64,000 bases of DNA from Pseudomonas sp. ML2-2023-3 (GTDB taxonomy: Bacteria > Pseudomonadota > Gammaproteobacteria > Pseudomonadales > Pseudomonadaceae), in NCBI RefSeq assembly GCF_037055275.1, contig NZ_CP146343.1, positions 1,956,501 to 2,020,500 of the forward strand, read 5' to 3'. The notes beneath the pieces are model-generated. The model saw only the letters and a program-made list of their open reading frames with translations, did not search any database and was not told the origin of the DNA. This document shows positions 30,424-38,769 of this stretch, in pieces. The position numbers and the translations under genes are program-made. How positions within the stretch are numbered: the stretch's first letter is position 1; each line of letters starts with the position of its first letter.

Positions 30424-31475
30424 GCACCCCTTGGTGGCTGAACCCCTGCAAGCCCGTTGACCGTGACATGCAAGCGGCCGCGGCCGAGCGTCAGCAGCAA
30501 CTGACCAAACCCGCAGGCTCCCTGGGCCGGCTTGAGGACCTGGCGGTGCAACTGGCCGGTTTGCAAGGGCGGCTCAAACCCCGTGTCGATCAGTTGTGGA
30601 TCGGGATTTTTGCAGGTGATCACGGTGTGGTCGCCGAAGGTGTGTCGGCCTATCCGCAAGCGGTCACCGGGCAAATGCTGCACAACTTTGTCAGTGGGGG
30701 GGCGGCAATCAGCGTGTTGGCCCGCCAATTGGGCGCGCAGCTGGATGTGGTGGACCTGGGCACGGTGACGCCGATGCTGGATCTGGCGGGGGTACGGCAC
30801 TTGCAGTTGGGTGCGGGTACAGCCAATTTTGCGACGGGCCCTGCGATGTCCGACGCTCAGGGTCTGAAAGCCCTGCAGGCCGGGCGCGACAGCGTGTTGC
30901 GGGCGCAGGCGGCGGGCAGCGAGGTGTTTATCGGCGGTGAAATGGGCATTGGCAACACGGCGTCTGCCAGTGCCGTGGCCAGTGCGCTGCTGGATTGCCC
31001 TGCCTCGCAATTGACCGGGCCAGGCACTGGTCTGGATGCAGCCGGTGTCAGCCACAAGGCGCGGGTGATTGACCGTGCACTGGCGTTGCATGCCGGTCAC
31101 CTCGACGATCCGTTGCAGACACTGTTTCGCCTGGGTGGCTTTGAAATTGCCGCCTTGGTCGGCGCCTATGTGGCCTGCGCACAGGAAGGTGTGGTGGCGG
31201 TGGTGGATGGCTTTATCTGCACCGTGGCGGCCATGGTCGCGGTGCGCATGAATCCTGACTGCCGCGAGTGGCTGATCTTCAGTCATCGCGGGGCTGAGCA
31301 GGGTCATCGCCATGTGTTGGAAAGCCTAGAGGCCGAGCCGTTGCTGGACCTGGGCCTGCGTCTGGGGGAGGGCAGCGGTGCGGCGTTGGCGGTGCCGTTG
31401 ATGCGTCTGGCGTGTGATCTGCACGGGCAGATGGCGACCTTTGCCGAAGCCGCCGTGGCAGATCGTCCGGCATGA
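30420..31475 (+). CDS. cobT: Nicotinate-nucleotide-dimethylbenzimidazole phosphoribosyltransferase
   Basis: 351 residues from the ATG at 30420 ([15 protein letters not shown]). Motifs include [36 protein letters not shown] and [17 protein letters not shown]; the C-terminal [19 protein letters not shown] holds the catalytic glutamate. It activates DMB to alpha-ribazole phosphate, so it uses the product of the bluB gene in the same operon. It overlaps the phosphatase gene by 4 nt. Confidence 0.96.
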   Translation: MSTPWWLNPCKPVDRDMQAAAAERQQQLTKPAGSLGRLEDLAVQLAGLQGRLKPRVDQLWIGIFAGDHGVVAEGVSAYPQAVTGQMLHNFVSGGAAISVLARQLGAQLDVVDLGTVTPMLDLAGVRHLQLGAGTANFATGPAMSDAQGLKALQAGRDSVLRAQAAGSEVFIGGEMGIGNTASASAVASALLDCPASQLTGPGTGLDAAGVSHKARVIDRALALHAGHLDDPLQTLFRLGGFEIAALVGAYVACAQEGVVAVVDGFICTVAAMVAVRMNPDCREWLIFSHRGAEQGHRHVLESLEAEPLLDLGLRLGEGSGAALAVPLMRLACDLHGQMATFAEAAVADRPA

Positions 31476-32050
31476 CCGTGCAGCTCGATTTGCTGCGTCA
31501 CGGCGAGACTGAGCTGGGTGGCGGTTTGCGCGGCAGCATCGACGATGCCTTGACGGCGCTGGGCTGGGCGCAAATGCGTGATGCCGTGAAAGGCCAGGGG
31601 CCGTGGGATCGCATCGTCAGCTCACCGTTGCAACGTTGCGCATTGTTTGCCCGAGAACTGAGTGAGCAGCTCGATCTTCCGGTGTCTTTGGACAAGGATC
31701 TGCAGGAACTTCATTTTGGTGCGTGGGAAGGGCAGAGCGCGGCAGCGCTGATGGAGGTTGATGAGCAGGCCTTGGGCTTGTTCTGGGCCGACCCCTACGC
31801 CTTTACCCCACCCGACGGTGAGCCAGTGCTTGAGTTCTCGGCGCGGGTGCTGTCAGCCGTCAGCCGTTTGCAGCAGGACTTCGCAGGGCAGCGGGTGCTG
31901 GTGGTATGCCATGGCGGGGTGATGAAATTGCTGCTGGCTCAGGCCCGTGGCTTGCCTCGCGAGCAGTTGCTGCAAGTGCCGGTGATCCACGGCGCACTGT
32001 TCGGGCTGCAGGTCGACGCCGATGGGCAGCTCACCGAGGGCAACAGGTGA
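31472..32050 (+). CDS. Alpha-ribazole phosphatase, histidine-phosphatase family
   Basis: 192 residues. The phosphohistidine motif is [12 protein letters not shown] at the N-terminus; [12 protein letters not shown] and a second histidine in [12 protein letters not shown] complete the active site. In Salmonella the enzyme is CobC, a name already used in this operon for the decarboxylase in the Pseudomonas scheme. It removes phosphate from alpha-ribazole phosphate or from B12-phosphate. The stop overlaps cobV by one base. Confidence 0.88.
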   Translation: MTVQLDLLRHGETELGGGLRGSIDDALTALGWAQMRDAVKGQGPWDRIVSSPLQRCALFARELSEQLDLPVSLDKDLQELHFGAWEGQSAAALMEVDEQALGLFWADPYAFTPPDGEPVLEFSARVLSAVSRLQQDFAGQRVLVVCHGGVMKLLLAQARGLPREQLLQVPVIHGALFGLQVDADGQLTEGNR

Positions 32051-32787
32051 TGCTGCCTTTCTGGATTGCATTGCAGTTTTTAAGCAGCTTGCCGATTCGC
32101 TTGCCGGGTATGCCGCAGCCTCAGGAACTGGGGCGTTCCCTGCTGTTTTATCCGCTGGTGGGGTTGCTGTTTGGCGGGCTGTTGTGGGGCCTGAGTGCGC
32201 TGCTGGCCGGTGCACCGCTGATGTTGCACGCGGCGTTGCTGCTGACGGTATGGGTGTTGCTCAGTGGCGGGCTGCATCTGGACGGCCTGGCTGACAGTGC
32301 AGATGCCTGGCTGGGGGGCTTTGGCGACCGCGAACGCACCCTGACCATCATGAAAGACCCCCGCAGCGGACCGATCGCGGTGGTGACGCTGGTATTGGTG
32401 CTGTTGCTCAAGTTCTGCGCGCTGCTCGCACTGATTGAGCAGCAAAACAGCGCGGTGCTTCTGGTCGCGCCGTTGATCGGGCGCAGCGCTTTGCTGGCCG
32501 TATTCCTGACGACCCCGTACGTGCGGGCCGGTGGATTGGGTCAGGCGCTGGCCGATCATTTGCCACGCAGGGCGGGATGGTGGGTGTTGGGGCTCAGTGC
32601 CCTGGGGTGTGTGGTGTTGGCCGGGTATGCCGGGTTATGGGCCCTGGTGCTGGCAACAGCGGGGTTTGTATGGCTGCGCCGGGTGGTGATGCGCCGTCTG
32701 GGGGGCACCACGGGCGATACCGCCGGTGCGCTGCTGGAGTTGCTGGAAGTGCTGGTGCTGGTGGGGCTGGCGTTGATCGTTGCTTGA
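32050..32787 (+). CDS. cobV: Adenosylcobinamide-GDP ribazoletransferase
   Basis: 245 residues from the ATG at 32050 ([17 protein letters not shown]). A polytopic membrane protein of the CobS/CobV family with GGLHLDGLADSADAWLGG followed by MKDPRSGPI, the conserved acidic active-site region. It condenses alpha-ribazole with adenosylcobinamide-GDP, the last assembly step. Last gene of the operon. Confidence 0.95.
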   Translation: MLPFWIALQFLSSLPIRLPGMPQPQELGRSLLFYPLVGLLFGGLLWGLSALLAGAPLMLHAALLLTVWVLLSGGLHLDGLADSADAWLGGFGDRERTLTIMKDPRSGPIAVVTLVLVLLLKFCALLALIEQQNSAVLLVAPLIGRSALLAVFLTTPYVRAGGLGQALADHLPRRAGWWVLGLSALGCVVLAGYAGLWALVLATAGFVWLRRVVMRRLGGTTGDTAGALLELLEVLVLVGLALIVA

Positions 32788-32848
32788 CCAGTTGCCAGTT
32801 TCACCAAGGTTGATCGCTCCGAGATAAATCTTGATTCTGTTTTATTGC

Positions 32849-32860
32849 GGGTATATACAT
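32849..32860. promoter_or_regulatory. Putative MarR operator upstream of marR
   Basis: GGGTATATACAT lies 5 nt before the marR ATG and matches 10 of 12 bases of the perfect palindrome GGGTATATACCC at 33303-33314. Binding here would autorepress the regulator. Confidence 0.6.
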
Positions 32861-32865
32861 ACAAA

Positions 32866-33279
32866 ATGTTACCAACTCAGTGTTTATGCACCAATCTGCG
32901 ACGTGCTGCGCGTGGCGTGAGCAGGCATTACGACGGCGCTCTCGACGGCTTCGGGATCAACGTCGCCCAGTATTCTTTGCTGTGTAATCTCAAGCGGCTC
33001 GATCAACCCAGCATTTCCAGCCTGGCAGAAGCCATGGGGCTGGATCGCAGTACGTTGGGGCGTAACGTGCGGGTGCTTGAGGGCGCTGGTCTGTTGAAAC
33101 TGATGGAGGGGGCTGATCAGCGTAATCGTCTGGTTTGCCTGACTCCGGCAGGGGACGAGTGCCTGAAGGCTGCCTTGCCTGCCTGGGAGGACGCTCAGCA
33201 GCGCTTGATGGATCGTTTGGGTGAAGCCAAGCGCGCACAACTGTTACAGCTATTGGATGAGTTGGCAGGCACTGGCTAG
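32866..33279 (+). CDS. MarR-family transcriptional regulator
   Basis: 137 residues from the ATG at 32866 (MLPTQCLCTNLRRAARG). The winged-helix core has SISSLAEAMGLDRSTLGRNV for the recognition helix and EGADQRNRLVCLTPAG for the wing. It precedes an MFS gene by 52 nt, and both have the same operator-like palindrome upstream. It probably represses itself and the transporter; the ligand is not known. Two cysteines near the N-terminus (CLC) might sense oxidation, which is only an inference. Confidence 0.88.
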   Translation: MLPTQCLCTNLRRAARGVSRHYDGALDGFGINVAQYSLLCNLKRLDQPSISSLAEAMGLDRSTLGRNVRVLEGAGLLKLMEGADQRNRLVCLTPAGDECLKAALPAWEDAQQRLMDRLGEAKRAQLLQLLDELAGTG

Positions 33280-33302
33280 AGTTCAGTCGCTCGATTATAA
33301 AA

Positions 33303-33314
33303 GGGTATATACCC
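33303..33314. promoter_or_regulatory. Putative MarR operator upstream of the MFS gene
   Basis: GGGTATATACCC is a perfect 12-bp palindrome 17 nt before the MFS ATG, partly repeated before marR at 32849. Confidence 0.7.
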
Positions 33315-33331
33315 GCTCCCGGAGAACAACA

Positions 33332-34540
33332 ATGACATCGGTGTGGCGCAACAGTGGATGGGTCCTTCTTGGCAGTGCGCTTATCCTGGCCCTGTCTTTG
33401 GGCGTAAGGCATGGGTTCGGGCTGTTTCTGCCTCCCATGAGCGCGCAATTTGGCTGGGGGCGTGAGGTGTTTGCCTTTGCCATTGCCTTGCAGAACCTGA
33501 TCTGGGGCCTGGCTCAGCCTTTTACCGGGGCACTGGCAGACCGCTTTGGCGCGGCCAGGGTGGTGATCGTCGGGGGTGTGTTGTATGCGGTGGGGCTACT
33601 GCTGATGGGGCTGTCGGATTCGCCGCTGTCACTGTCGTTGAGCGCGGGGCTGCTGATCGGGATCGGTCTGTCCGGTACTTCGTTCTCGGTAATCCTGGGT
33701 GTCGTCGGGCGCGCCTTGCCCGCAGAAAAACGCAGCATGGGCATGGGGATTGCCAGTGCGGCGGGGTCTTTTGGTCAGTTCGCGATGTTGCCAGGCACTT
33801 TGGGGCTGATTGGCTGGCTCGGCTGGTCGACCGCGCTGTTGGTCTTGGGTGTGCTGGTGGCGCTGATTGTGCCGTTGGTCAGCATGCTCAAGGATCGGCC
33901 GCTACCCAATCTGGGTGGGGAGCAAACTCTCAAGGACGCATTGCGTGAGGCGTGTTCGCACTCGGGCTTCTGGCTATTGGCGTTCGGGTTTTTTGTCTGC
34001 GGCTTTCAGGTGGTCTTCATTGGTATCCACTTGCCGGCATATCTGGTGGATCAGCATCTCCCCGCGACAGTGGGTACGACGGTGCTGGCGCTGATTGGCC
34101 TGTTCAATATTTTTGGTACCTACACCGCCGGTTGGCTCGGCGGGCGCATGTCCAAGCCCCGTTTGTTGACGGCTTTGTACCTGGCCCGGGCGGTAGTGAT
34201 CGGGTTGTTCCTGTGGGCGCCAGTGACGCAGTTCAGTGCGTATCTGTTTGGCATGGTCATGGGCTTTTTGTGGCTGTCGACCGTGCCGCTGACCAATGGC
34301 ACGGTGGCAACCATGTTTGGTGTGCGTAACTTGTCGATGCTGGGCGGGATCGTATTTCTGTTCCATCAGCTCGGAGCATTCCTGGGCGGCTGGATGGGAG
34401 GTGTGGTCTATGATCAGACAGGTAGTTACGATCTGATCTGGCAGGTCTCGATCTTGTTAAGTCTGTTGGCGGCGGCGTTGAACTGGCCGGTGCGCGAGCG
34501 CCCGGTGGCCCGTTTGCAGGCGCAGGGGAGTATGGGGTGA
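33332..34540 (+). CDS. MFS transporter
   Basis: 402 residues from the ATG at 33332 (MTSVWRNSGWVLLG), preceded by GGAGAA. About 12 membrane segments. The family motif between helices 2 and 3 appears as GALADRFGAARVV. It resembles OFA/monocarboxylate-type MFS carriers, but the substrate is uncertain. It is probably controlled by the adjacent MarR protein. The stop overlaps the GTG of a 40-residue ORF. Confidence 0.9.
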   Translation: MTSVWRNSGWVLLGSALILALSLGVRHGFGLFLPPMSAQFGWGREVFAFAIALQNLIWGLAQPFTGALADRFGAARVVIVGGVLYAVGLLLMGLSDSPLSLSLSAGLLIGIGLSGTSFSVILGVVGRALPAEKRSMGMGIASAAGSFGQFAMLPGTLGLIGWLGWSTALLVLGVLVALIVPLVSMLKDRPLPNLGGEQTLKDALREACSHSGFWLLAFGFFVCGFQVVFIGIHLPAYLVDQHLPATVGTTVLALIGLFNIFGTYTAGWLGGRMSKPRLLTALYLARAVVIGLFLWAPVTQFSAYLFGMVMGFLWLSTVPLTNGTVATMFGVRNLSMLGGIVFLFHQLGAFLGGWMGGVVYDQTGSYDLIWQVSILLSLLAAALNWPVRERPVARLQAQGSMG

Positions 34541-34659
34541 ATTCGACCTGGATATGGCTCGGCGCAGCCAGTACTGGAGTGTTGTTGCTGGCCCTGATCT
34601 GGTGGGGCTGGCATCAAGGCGGATTGGCGTTAATGCAGTTGGGCATGGGCGCTTGCTAG
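34537..34659 (+). CDS. Small single-span membrane protein, 40 aa
   Basis: A GTG at 34537 overlaps the MFS stop (GTGA) and opens a 40-residue frame beginning NSTWIWLGAASTG. The centre (about 6-26) is one strongly hydrophobic helix rich in Leu and Trp, followed by a short tail ending GMGAC. The translational-coupling geometry and the helix support a real gene, but I recognise no family. It may assist the MFS transporter. Confidence 0.55.
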   Translation: MNSTWIWLGAASTGVLLLALIWWGWHQGGLALMQLGMGAC

Positions 34660-34710
34660 TGTGGTCTCGGGTGAGTAAGTTCTGAGCCTGCCTCTTTTTC
34701 AAGGACACCG

Positions 34711-35265
34711 ATGATGCTTAAGCGCTGGATTGCGATGCCTGTACTGCTGTTAGCCTGCGCCGGTACGGTTTGGGCGGCGGACTGTCCACCCTTGCTGGAA
34801 GGCACGCTGCCTAAATTGCGGGCCAAGGAATCGATTGATCTGTGCCAGCGCTTTGCCGGTAAACCACTGTTGATCGTCAATACGGCGAGCTTTTGCGGCT
34901 TTGCGCCACAGTTCAAGGGGCTTGAGGCGCTGAACCAGCGCTACAAGGGCCAGGGGCTGGAGTTGATTGGTGTGCCGTCGGATGACTTCAAGCAGGAATC
35001 CAAAGATGGCGAAGAGACGGCCAAGGTGTGTTACGTCAATTACGGTGTGACTTTCACCATGATCGATCCGCAGCATGTGCGTGGGTCTGATGCGACGCAC
35101 TTGTTCAAGGTGCTGGCAGAACAGAGCAGCGCGCCAAAATGGAACTTCTATAAATACGTGGTTGATCGTCAGGGCAATGTGATTGCCAGCTTCTCCAGCC
35201 TGACCAAGCCCGATAGCCCTGAATTGATAGAGGCGATCGATAAGGCGATTGCTTCAAAGCCCTGA
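34711..35265 (+). CDS. Glutathione peroxidase-family protein, exported
   Basis: 184 residues with a signal peptide ending near Ala23 (VWAADC). The peroxidatic cysteine is Cys62 in [12 protein letters not shown], in place of selenocysteine, and the catalytic Trp-Asn lies in [11 protein letters not shown]. In bacteria such enzymes usually use thioredoxin. The signal peptide places it in the periplasm. AAGGA precedes the ATG. A shared terminator separates it from the convergent FadL-like gene. Confidence 0.9.
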   Translation: MMLKRWIAMPVLLLACAGTVWAADCPPLLEGTLPKLRAKESIDLCQRFAGKPLLIVNTASFCGFAPQFKGLEALNQRYKGQGLELIGVPSDDFKQESKDGEETAKVCYVNYGVTFTMIDPQHVRGSDATHLFKVLAEQSSAPKWNFYKYVVDRQGNVIASFSSLTKPDSPELIEAIDKAIASKP

Positions 35266-35279
35266 AACGCACCCATTAA

Positions 35280-35317
35280 AAATCCCCGCCTCGGTAACGA
35301 GAGCGGGGATTTTTTTG
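35280..35317. terminator. Bidirectional intrinsic terminator
   Basis: AATCCCCGC and GCGGGGATT arms, with T-runs on both strands, lie between the convergent glutathione peroxidase and FadL-like genes. Confidence 0.88.
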
Positions 35318-35351
35318 ATTCAGCGGGCGAGGCGGTTGGCCTCGCAGTGAA

Positions 35352-36653
35352 TCAGAACTTGTAGGTTGCGCCTACTGCAAAGCCGTTTGCGCTGTTTTCA
35401 TATTTGGAGCTGTAGTAGCTACCGATCTGAGGTTTGGCATCATCCACCTTGACCGACTCTTCCTTGAGGTAGGAGTAAGCCACGTCAATGCTCAGGTTGT
35501 CATTGACGGCATAGCCGGCGCCCAGGCTGAAAATCGTACGGTCGCCGGTAGGGATACGAGGCGAGCGATTTTCATTGTTGGTAGGCGACTGATCCCAGGT
35601 CAGGCCAGTACGCAGTACCCACTGCTTGTTCAGCTGGTACGAGGTACCGATGGCGTATGCCCAAGTATCGTGCCAGTTTTGCTCTTCTTTAATCGTGGAG
35701 AAAAGAGCTGGGGCTGCACCACCACCGGCTGCAGCAGTAACGCCCTCGTTCTGGACGGTGATGTCTTTCAGGCGGCTCCAGCGAGTCCATGTACTACCTG
35801 CATAGACCTTCCACGCATCATTGATCTCTTGAGTAACCGACAGATCCCAGGATTCAGGGGTGTCGATTTTCAGTGTGGCGTCATAGCGGTTGCTTTTCAG
35901 GCGGGCGGCAGTGAACGGGTCGCTGCTGGCTGTGACGTTAGTGTGGCCTTCGAGTTTGTATTTGACCTTGGAATGATAAGTCAAACCAACGCGCGTGGTA
36001 TCAGTGGCTTGTACCAGGATGCCGGCGTTGAAACCTAGCGCGGTATCGTCACCCTTGATTTTTACATTGCTGTCGCCTGCCCCGGCCAGTGGGTTGGGGG
36101 TCAGTCTGACTTCGGACTCAAGCGTACCGGCGATGCGGTTGATGGTCGGACCGAAACCAATCGACACGCGATCATTGAAGGCATAGCTCACGGTTGGTTG
36201 CAGGGTAACAACCTTAACTTCGCTTTTGCTGCCAAAGCCGCGGCCCTGGAAGCTGCTTTCATAGTCTGTTACGAGACCGAAAGGTGCATAAACACCGAAG
36301 CCTACAGCCCACTCGTCGTTGAGCTTGTTAGTGTAAAAGCCCATAGGCACCGCAGTGAACGGAACCATGTCGCCTTTATTGGTGCCGGAGATACTGCCTC
36401 GGGCATCCTTGATGTCGGTCGAAGCGTCGATCACGGCGATACCGCCAGTCACTTGCTGGCCGCTCAGGCGGGACATACCGGCAGGGTTACCAAAAACGGT
36501 ACTTGCATCGTCGGCAGAAGATGAACGACCTGCGAAACCGGTCCCCATACCGCTTACGCTTTGTTCGTTAAGTGCGAAGCCACTAGCGAAAATCTGGCTG
36601 GAAGCCAAAGTGACAGCGAGGCCAAGTGTGGTCTTGAGCATTACTTTTTTCAT
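35352..36653 (-). CDS. FadL/OmpP1-family outer-membrane channel
   Basis: 433 residues with a signal peptide (to about residue 24). The mature protein opens with ALNEQSVSGMGTGFAG and the NPAGMSRL hatch motif of FadL-type channels. It ends in a beta-strand with the terminal Phe (GATYKF), as needed for barrel assembly. It would transport long-chain fatty acids or other hydrophobic compounds through the outer membrane. An AGGAG-like ribosome site lies before the start. Confidence 0.92.
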   Translation of the reverse strand: MKKVMLKTTLGLAVTLASSQIFASGFALNEQSVSGMGTGFAGRSSSADDASTVFGNPAGMSRLSGQQVTGGIAVIDASTDIKDARGSISGTNKGDMVPFTAVPMGFYTNKLNDEWAVGFGVYAPFGLVTDYESSFQGRGFGSKSEVKVVTLQPTVSYAFNDRVSIGFGPTINRIAGTLESEVRLTPNPLAGAGDSNVKIKGDDTALGFNAGILVQATDTTRVGLTYHSKVKYKLEGHTNVTASSDPFTAARLKSNRYDATLKIDTPESWDLSVTQEINDAWKVYAGSTWTRWSRLKDITVQNEGVTAAAGGGAAPALFSTIKEEQNWHDTWAYAIGTSYQLNKQWVLRTGLTWDQSPTNNENRSPRIPTGDRTIFSLGAGYAVNDNLSIDVAYSYLKEESVKVDDAKPQIGSYYSSKYENSANGFAVGATYKF

Positions 36654-36799
36654 TATTAGAACTCCTTATGATCACCGGACGAAAACTACCAACATTTTTG
36701 TGGAAGCGCTATAGGCTAAATCGCAGAAGATAGCGATGTTTTGTAGGACAATCCGACCGGTTTCAGGCTTTTTGCAGATTATTGCAAGTGATGGAAATC

Positions 36800-37279
36800 T
36801 CAAGCCACTTGGTTGAGAGGTGTAACGCAGGTGCGCCAAGCATGGGCGAAATCTCGCAAACGTCCATGTGGCTCAAAGGCTTGGCGCCAAATTCTTGCCA
36901 TGCCCAGCAGGTCATCTGCTGAGGGGATGGCTATTTTTTGCTGTTCGATCAGCAGCCAGGCAATGGCTGTGGCGTACCGCAAATTAACCGTGAGCTCCAG
37001 GTGAGGGCTGCACAGGAATGCATGCTGACTGGCCAGTCCACGTACCAGGCTCGCCAGGTCCGGGTCGTGGGCCAGGTACTGATCCCACAGGGCGGTATGG
37101 CGAGGTTCGCGTATGCAGTAGAGCCCGTGACCATGACGATCATGCAGGGCCGAGCCTAAATTTGACTGGCTGGCTGCAATACCCAGCAACAAAGCTTCTG
37201 CATCCGGGTTGTCCTGCCCCAGATACAGAAGCGTTGGTCGAATCACGTAACGGCTCAACTCCCTGGCGGCGATACCCAT
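36800..37279 (-). CDS. Conserved hypothetical protein (159 aa)
   Basis: 159 residues, with no signal peptide and no family I can name. The sequence looks all-alpha and His/Trp-rich: SALHDRHGHGLYCI, SPHLELTVNLRYATA and MARIWRQAF stand out. It lies downstream of an AT-rich leader containing an AACGGCC/GGCCGTT inverted repeat at 37401-37439. From memory, the order glutathione peroxidase, FadL-like, unknown occurs in P. aeruginosa too. Confidence 0.6.
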   Translation of the reverse strand: MGIAARELSRYVIRPTLLYLGQDNPDAEALLLGIAASQSNLGSALHDRHGHGLYCIREPRHTALWDQYLAHDPDLASLVRGLASQHAFLCSPHLELTVNLRYATAIAWLLIEQQKIAIPSADDLLGMARIWRQAFEPHGRLRDFAHAWRTCVTPLNQVA

Positions 37280-37499
37280 AAAGTCCTCGAGGCCCGAAAT
37301 GACCAGCGATACCCCATGGCTTGGCAGCTGTGAATCGAAAGGGTTCGCTGGAAGCGGAACGTACCGCTCAAGTTGAAGTGTAGTGTCATATCTTTGCTGT
37401 AACGGCCTGTTTTTAAAACATTTAAAGCTTCGGGCCGTTGGCTATATATCCGCAAGGACTTAAGCGATGCCGAATGTTTCTTAAATAGAAGGCAACAAA

Positions 37500-37524
37500 A
37501 AGCCCTGCGGATCAGGCAGGGCTT
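37500..37524 (-). terminator. Intrinsic terminator after the 74-aa gene
   Basis: AAGCCCTGC and GCAGGGCTT pair around GGATCAG; the minus-strand transcript then reads TTTTTG. It lies 21 nt after the 74-residue gene. Confidence 0.82.
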
Positions 37525-37544
37525 GTTGTGTAACGCTCAAGCTT

Positions 37545-37769
37545 TCAGGCGATAAGGGCCTGACGAGTACGCTCGATCACAGCTTGCAGGGGTTCTGCGC
37601 TGGAGTATTGGTCAGGGTACAGGCGCTCGCTGTGACGCGCGATGCCGTGTTCGTTGACCAGGGTGAAGCTGAAGCATCCTTTGCGAGCGGCCATAATCAG
37701 GCAGTTCATTGGAGCAAAGGCGTTGGTTAGGGTGCGAATGGCATCCTGAGTATGGATTTGAGTAGACAT
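37545..37769 (-). CDS. Small hypothetical protein (74 aa), possibly DUF3509
   Basis: 74 residues starting MSTQIHTQDAIRTLTNAF. The pattern of MNCLIMAARKGCFSFTLVNEHG followed by a C-terminal helix (LQAVIERTRQALI) is like the small DUF3509 proteins of Pseudomonas, but I cannot verify this. It is soluble and has no signal peptide. A perfect CACGGAT/ATCCGTG hairpin at 37795-37812 lies in its leader. Confidence 0.6.
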   Translation of the reverse strand: MSTQIHTQDAIRTLTNAFAPMNCLIMAARKGCFSFTLVNEHGIARHSERLYPDQYSSAEPLQAVIERTRQALIA

Positions 37770-38375
37770 AGTTATTAGGTGTTCCTACAAATGACACGGA
37801 TTCAGATCCGTGCTGCGTTAAAACGTTCCAGTGACGTCGAGCCATTCTTTGGCTGGACGAAGAACCTGACTGGAACAAAGCCGCCAGTTGGAGCGCATTA
37901 ATTATGTGGCGCTTGGGCTGGCAGGTAGGTACTTAGGAGGGCAGGCAATCACAACTGGAGCTAAGGTTCCGTGCTCCGGGTGAAGATCCTGATCAATTTG
38001 CAGGTTGGTTCGGTCAGAGTAAAAGAACTTCGCGATACCCTGTGCGTTTGTGCAAAGGCCGTATCGTCGCAAGTTTTACCTGGAAACCATCTAGGGGGTC
38101 GATCCCGTTTTGTCAGCGCTGCTTTGCTTTACGCAAGGTGGCTGGGAGGATTTGTTCGGCCCGAATTGACTTTCAGCTTGGTACTAACGCTGCGGATACT
38201 AACGGCTTGAAATGTTAAACGCAAGTGTGCTAGAAAAAATACTTTCTGTAGCCCTGGTTCAAGATGGCATAAATCATCTGGCCGCAGCGTGATCAGGTAG
38301 CGTTTTTGTTTGGTAATAGTACATTTTTGGGAGTTTTCCTGGGGGCGTAAAGCTTGGATTGTTGCCCAAATATCT

Positions 38376-38419
38376 GCACAACATCGCTCTGTCGCGGTGC
38401 GCTGGCCGACAGGTTGTGC
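38376..38419. promoter_or_regulatory. Nested inverted repeat (possible structured RNA or operator)
   Basis: GCACAAC (38376-38382) pairs with GTTGTGC (38413-38419), and inside it TGTCG (38390-38394) pairs with CGACA (38407-38411). The two stems are separated by an internal loop. No T-run follows immediately. Confidence 0.4.
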
Positions 38420-38643
38420 TCTTTAAAGGCCCGAATTCCTGCTCTGAATGTGAACTTGTGCACATTTGCAGTGCTGCGGGCAAAATCAGCGCAGATACCC
38501 GTGTGTTCGTCCTCCTAGCCTGTCTGGTAAATTTAAGTCAATGAAAAACATCGTTTTTTTTAATTGGTGAAAAAATCGACAGTTTGACCCGAGGCCCCGT
38601 AGGGTGGGCCTTTGCGGGGGTTAAACTTGGGTTGTCCACTGAC

Positions 38644-38664
38644 TTATCCACAGGATCTGTGGAT
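38644..38664. promoter_or_regulatory. DnaA-box-like inverted pair
   Basis: TTATCCACAG at 38644-38653 is a perfect consensus DnaA box. ATCCACAG and CTGTGGAT form an 8-bp palindrome around GAT. The second half extends to a weaker box on the other strand. Function is unknown; it might sequester DnaA or control the next gene. Confidence 0.5.
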
Positions 38665-38676
38665 TGTCCCGAGCGC

Positions 38677-38690
38677 TTGCTCTAGATCAA
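38677..38690. promoter_or_regulatory. ANR/FNR-box-like site
   Basis: TTGCTCTAGATCAA matches the TTGAT-N4-ATCAA consensus except at one position. It lies about 80 nt before the Sel1-like gene start and could mark oxygen-responsive control. Confidence 0.4.
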
Positions 38691-38769
38691 GGGTGTAGAC
38701 TTTTTTCGACTTTACCCAAAGAAAAAAAGGAGTAGAGTGGCGCGCCTTCTGTTCTGCCCACAGTGTCGT

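Larger units (their letters stand above)
37770..38769. other. 1-kb AT-rich gap without supported genes
   Basis: No reading frame here looks like a gene. The gap has a 7-bp hairpin at 37795-37812 and a direct repeat TACTAACG at 38182 and 38197. It also has a nested inverted repeat at 38376-38419, a DnaA-box-like palindrome at 38644-38664 and an ANR-like box at 38677-38690. It is the largest unassigned stretch of the window and could hold a small RNA or a regulatory region. Confidence 0.6.

Noticed and set aside
38359..38544. 61-residue plus-strand frame in the 1-kb gap
   Set aside because: No ribosome site, no family, and it overlaps the nested inverted repeat.
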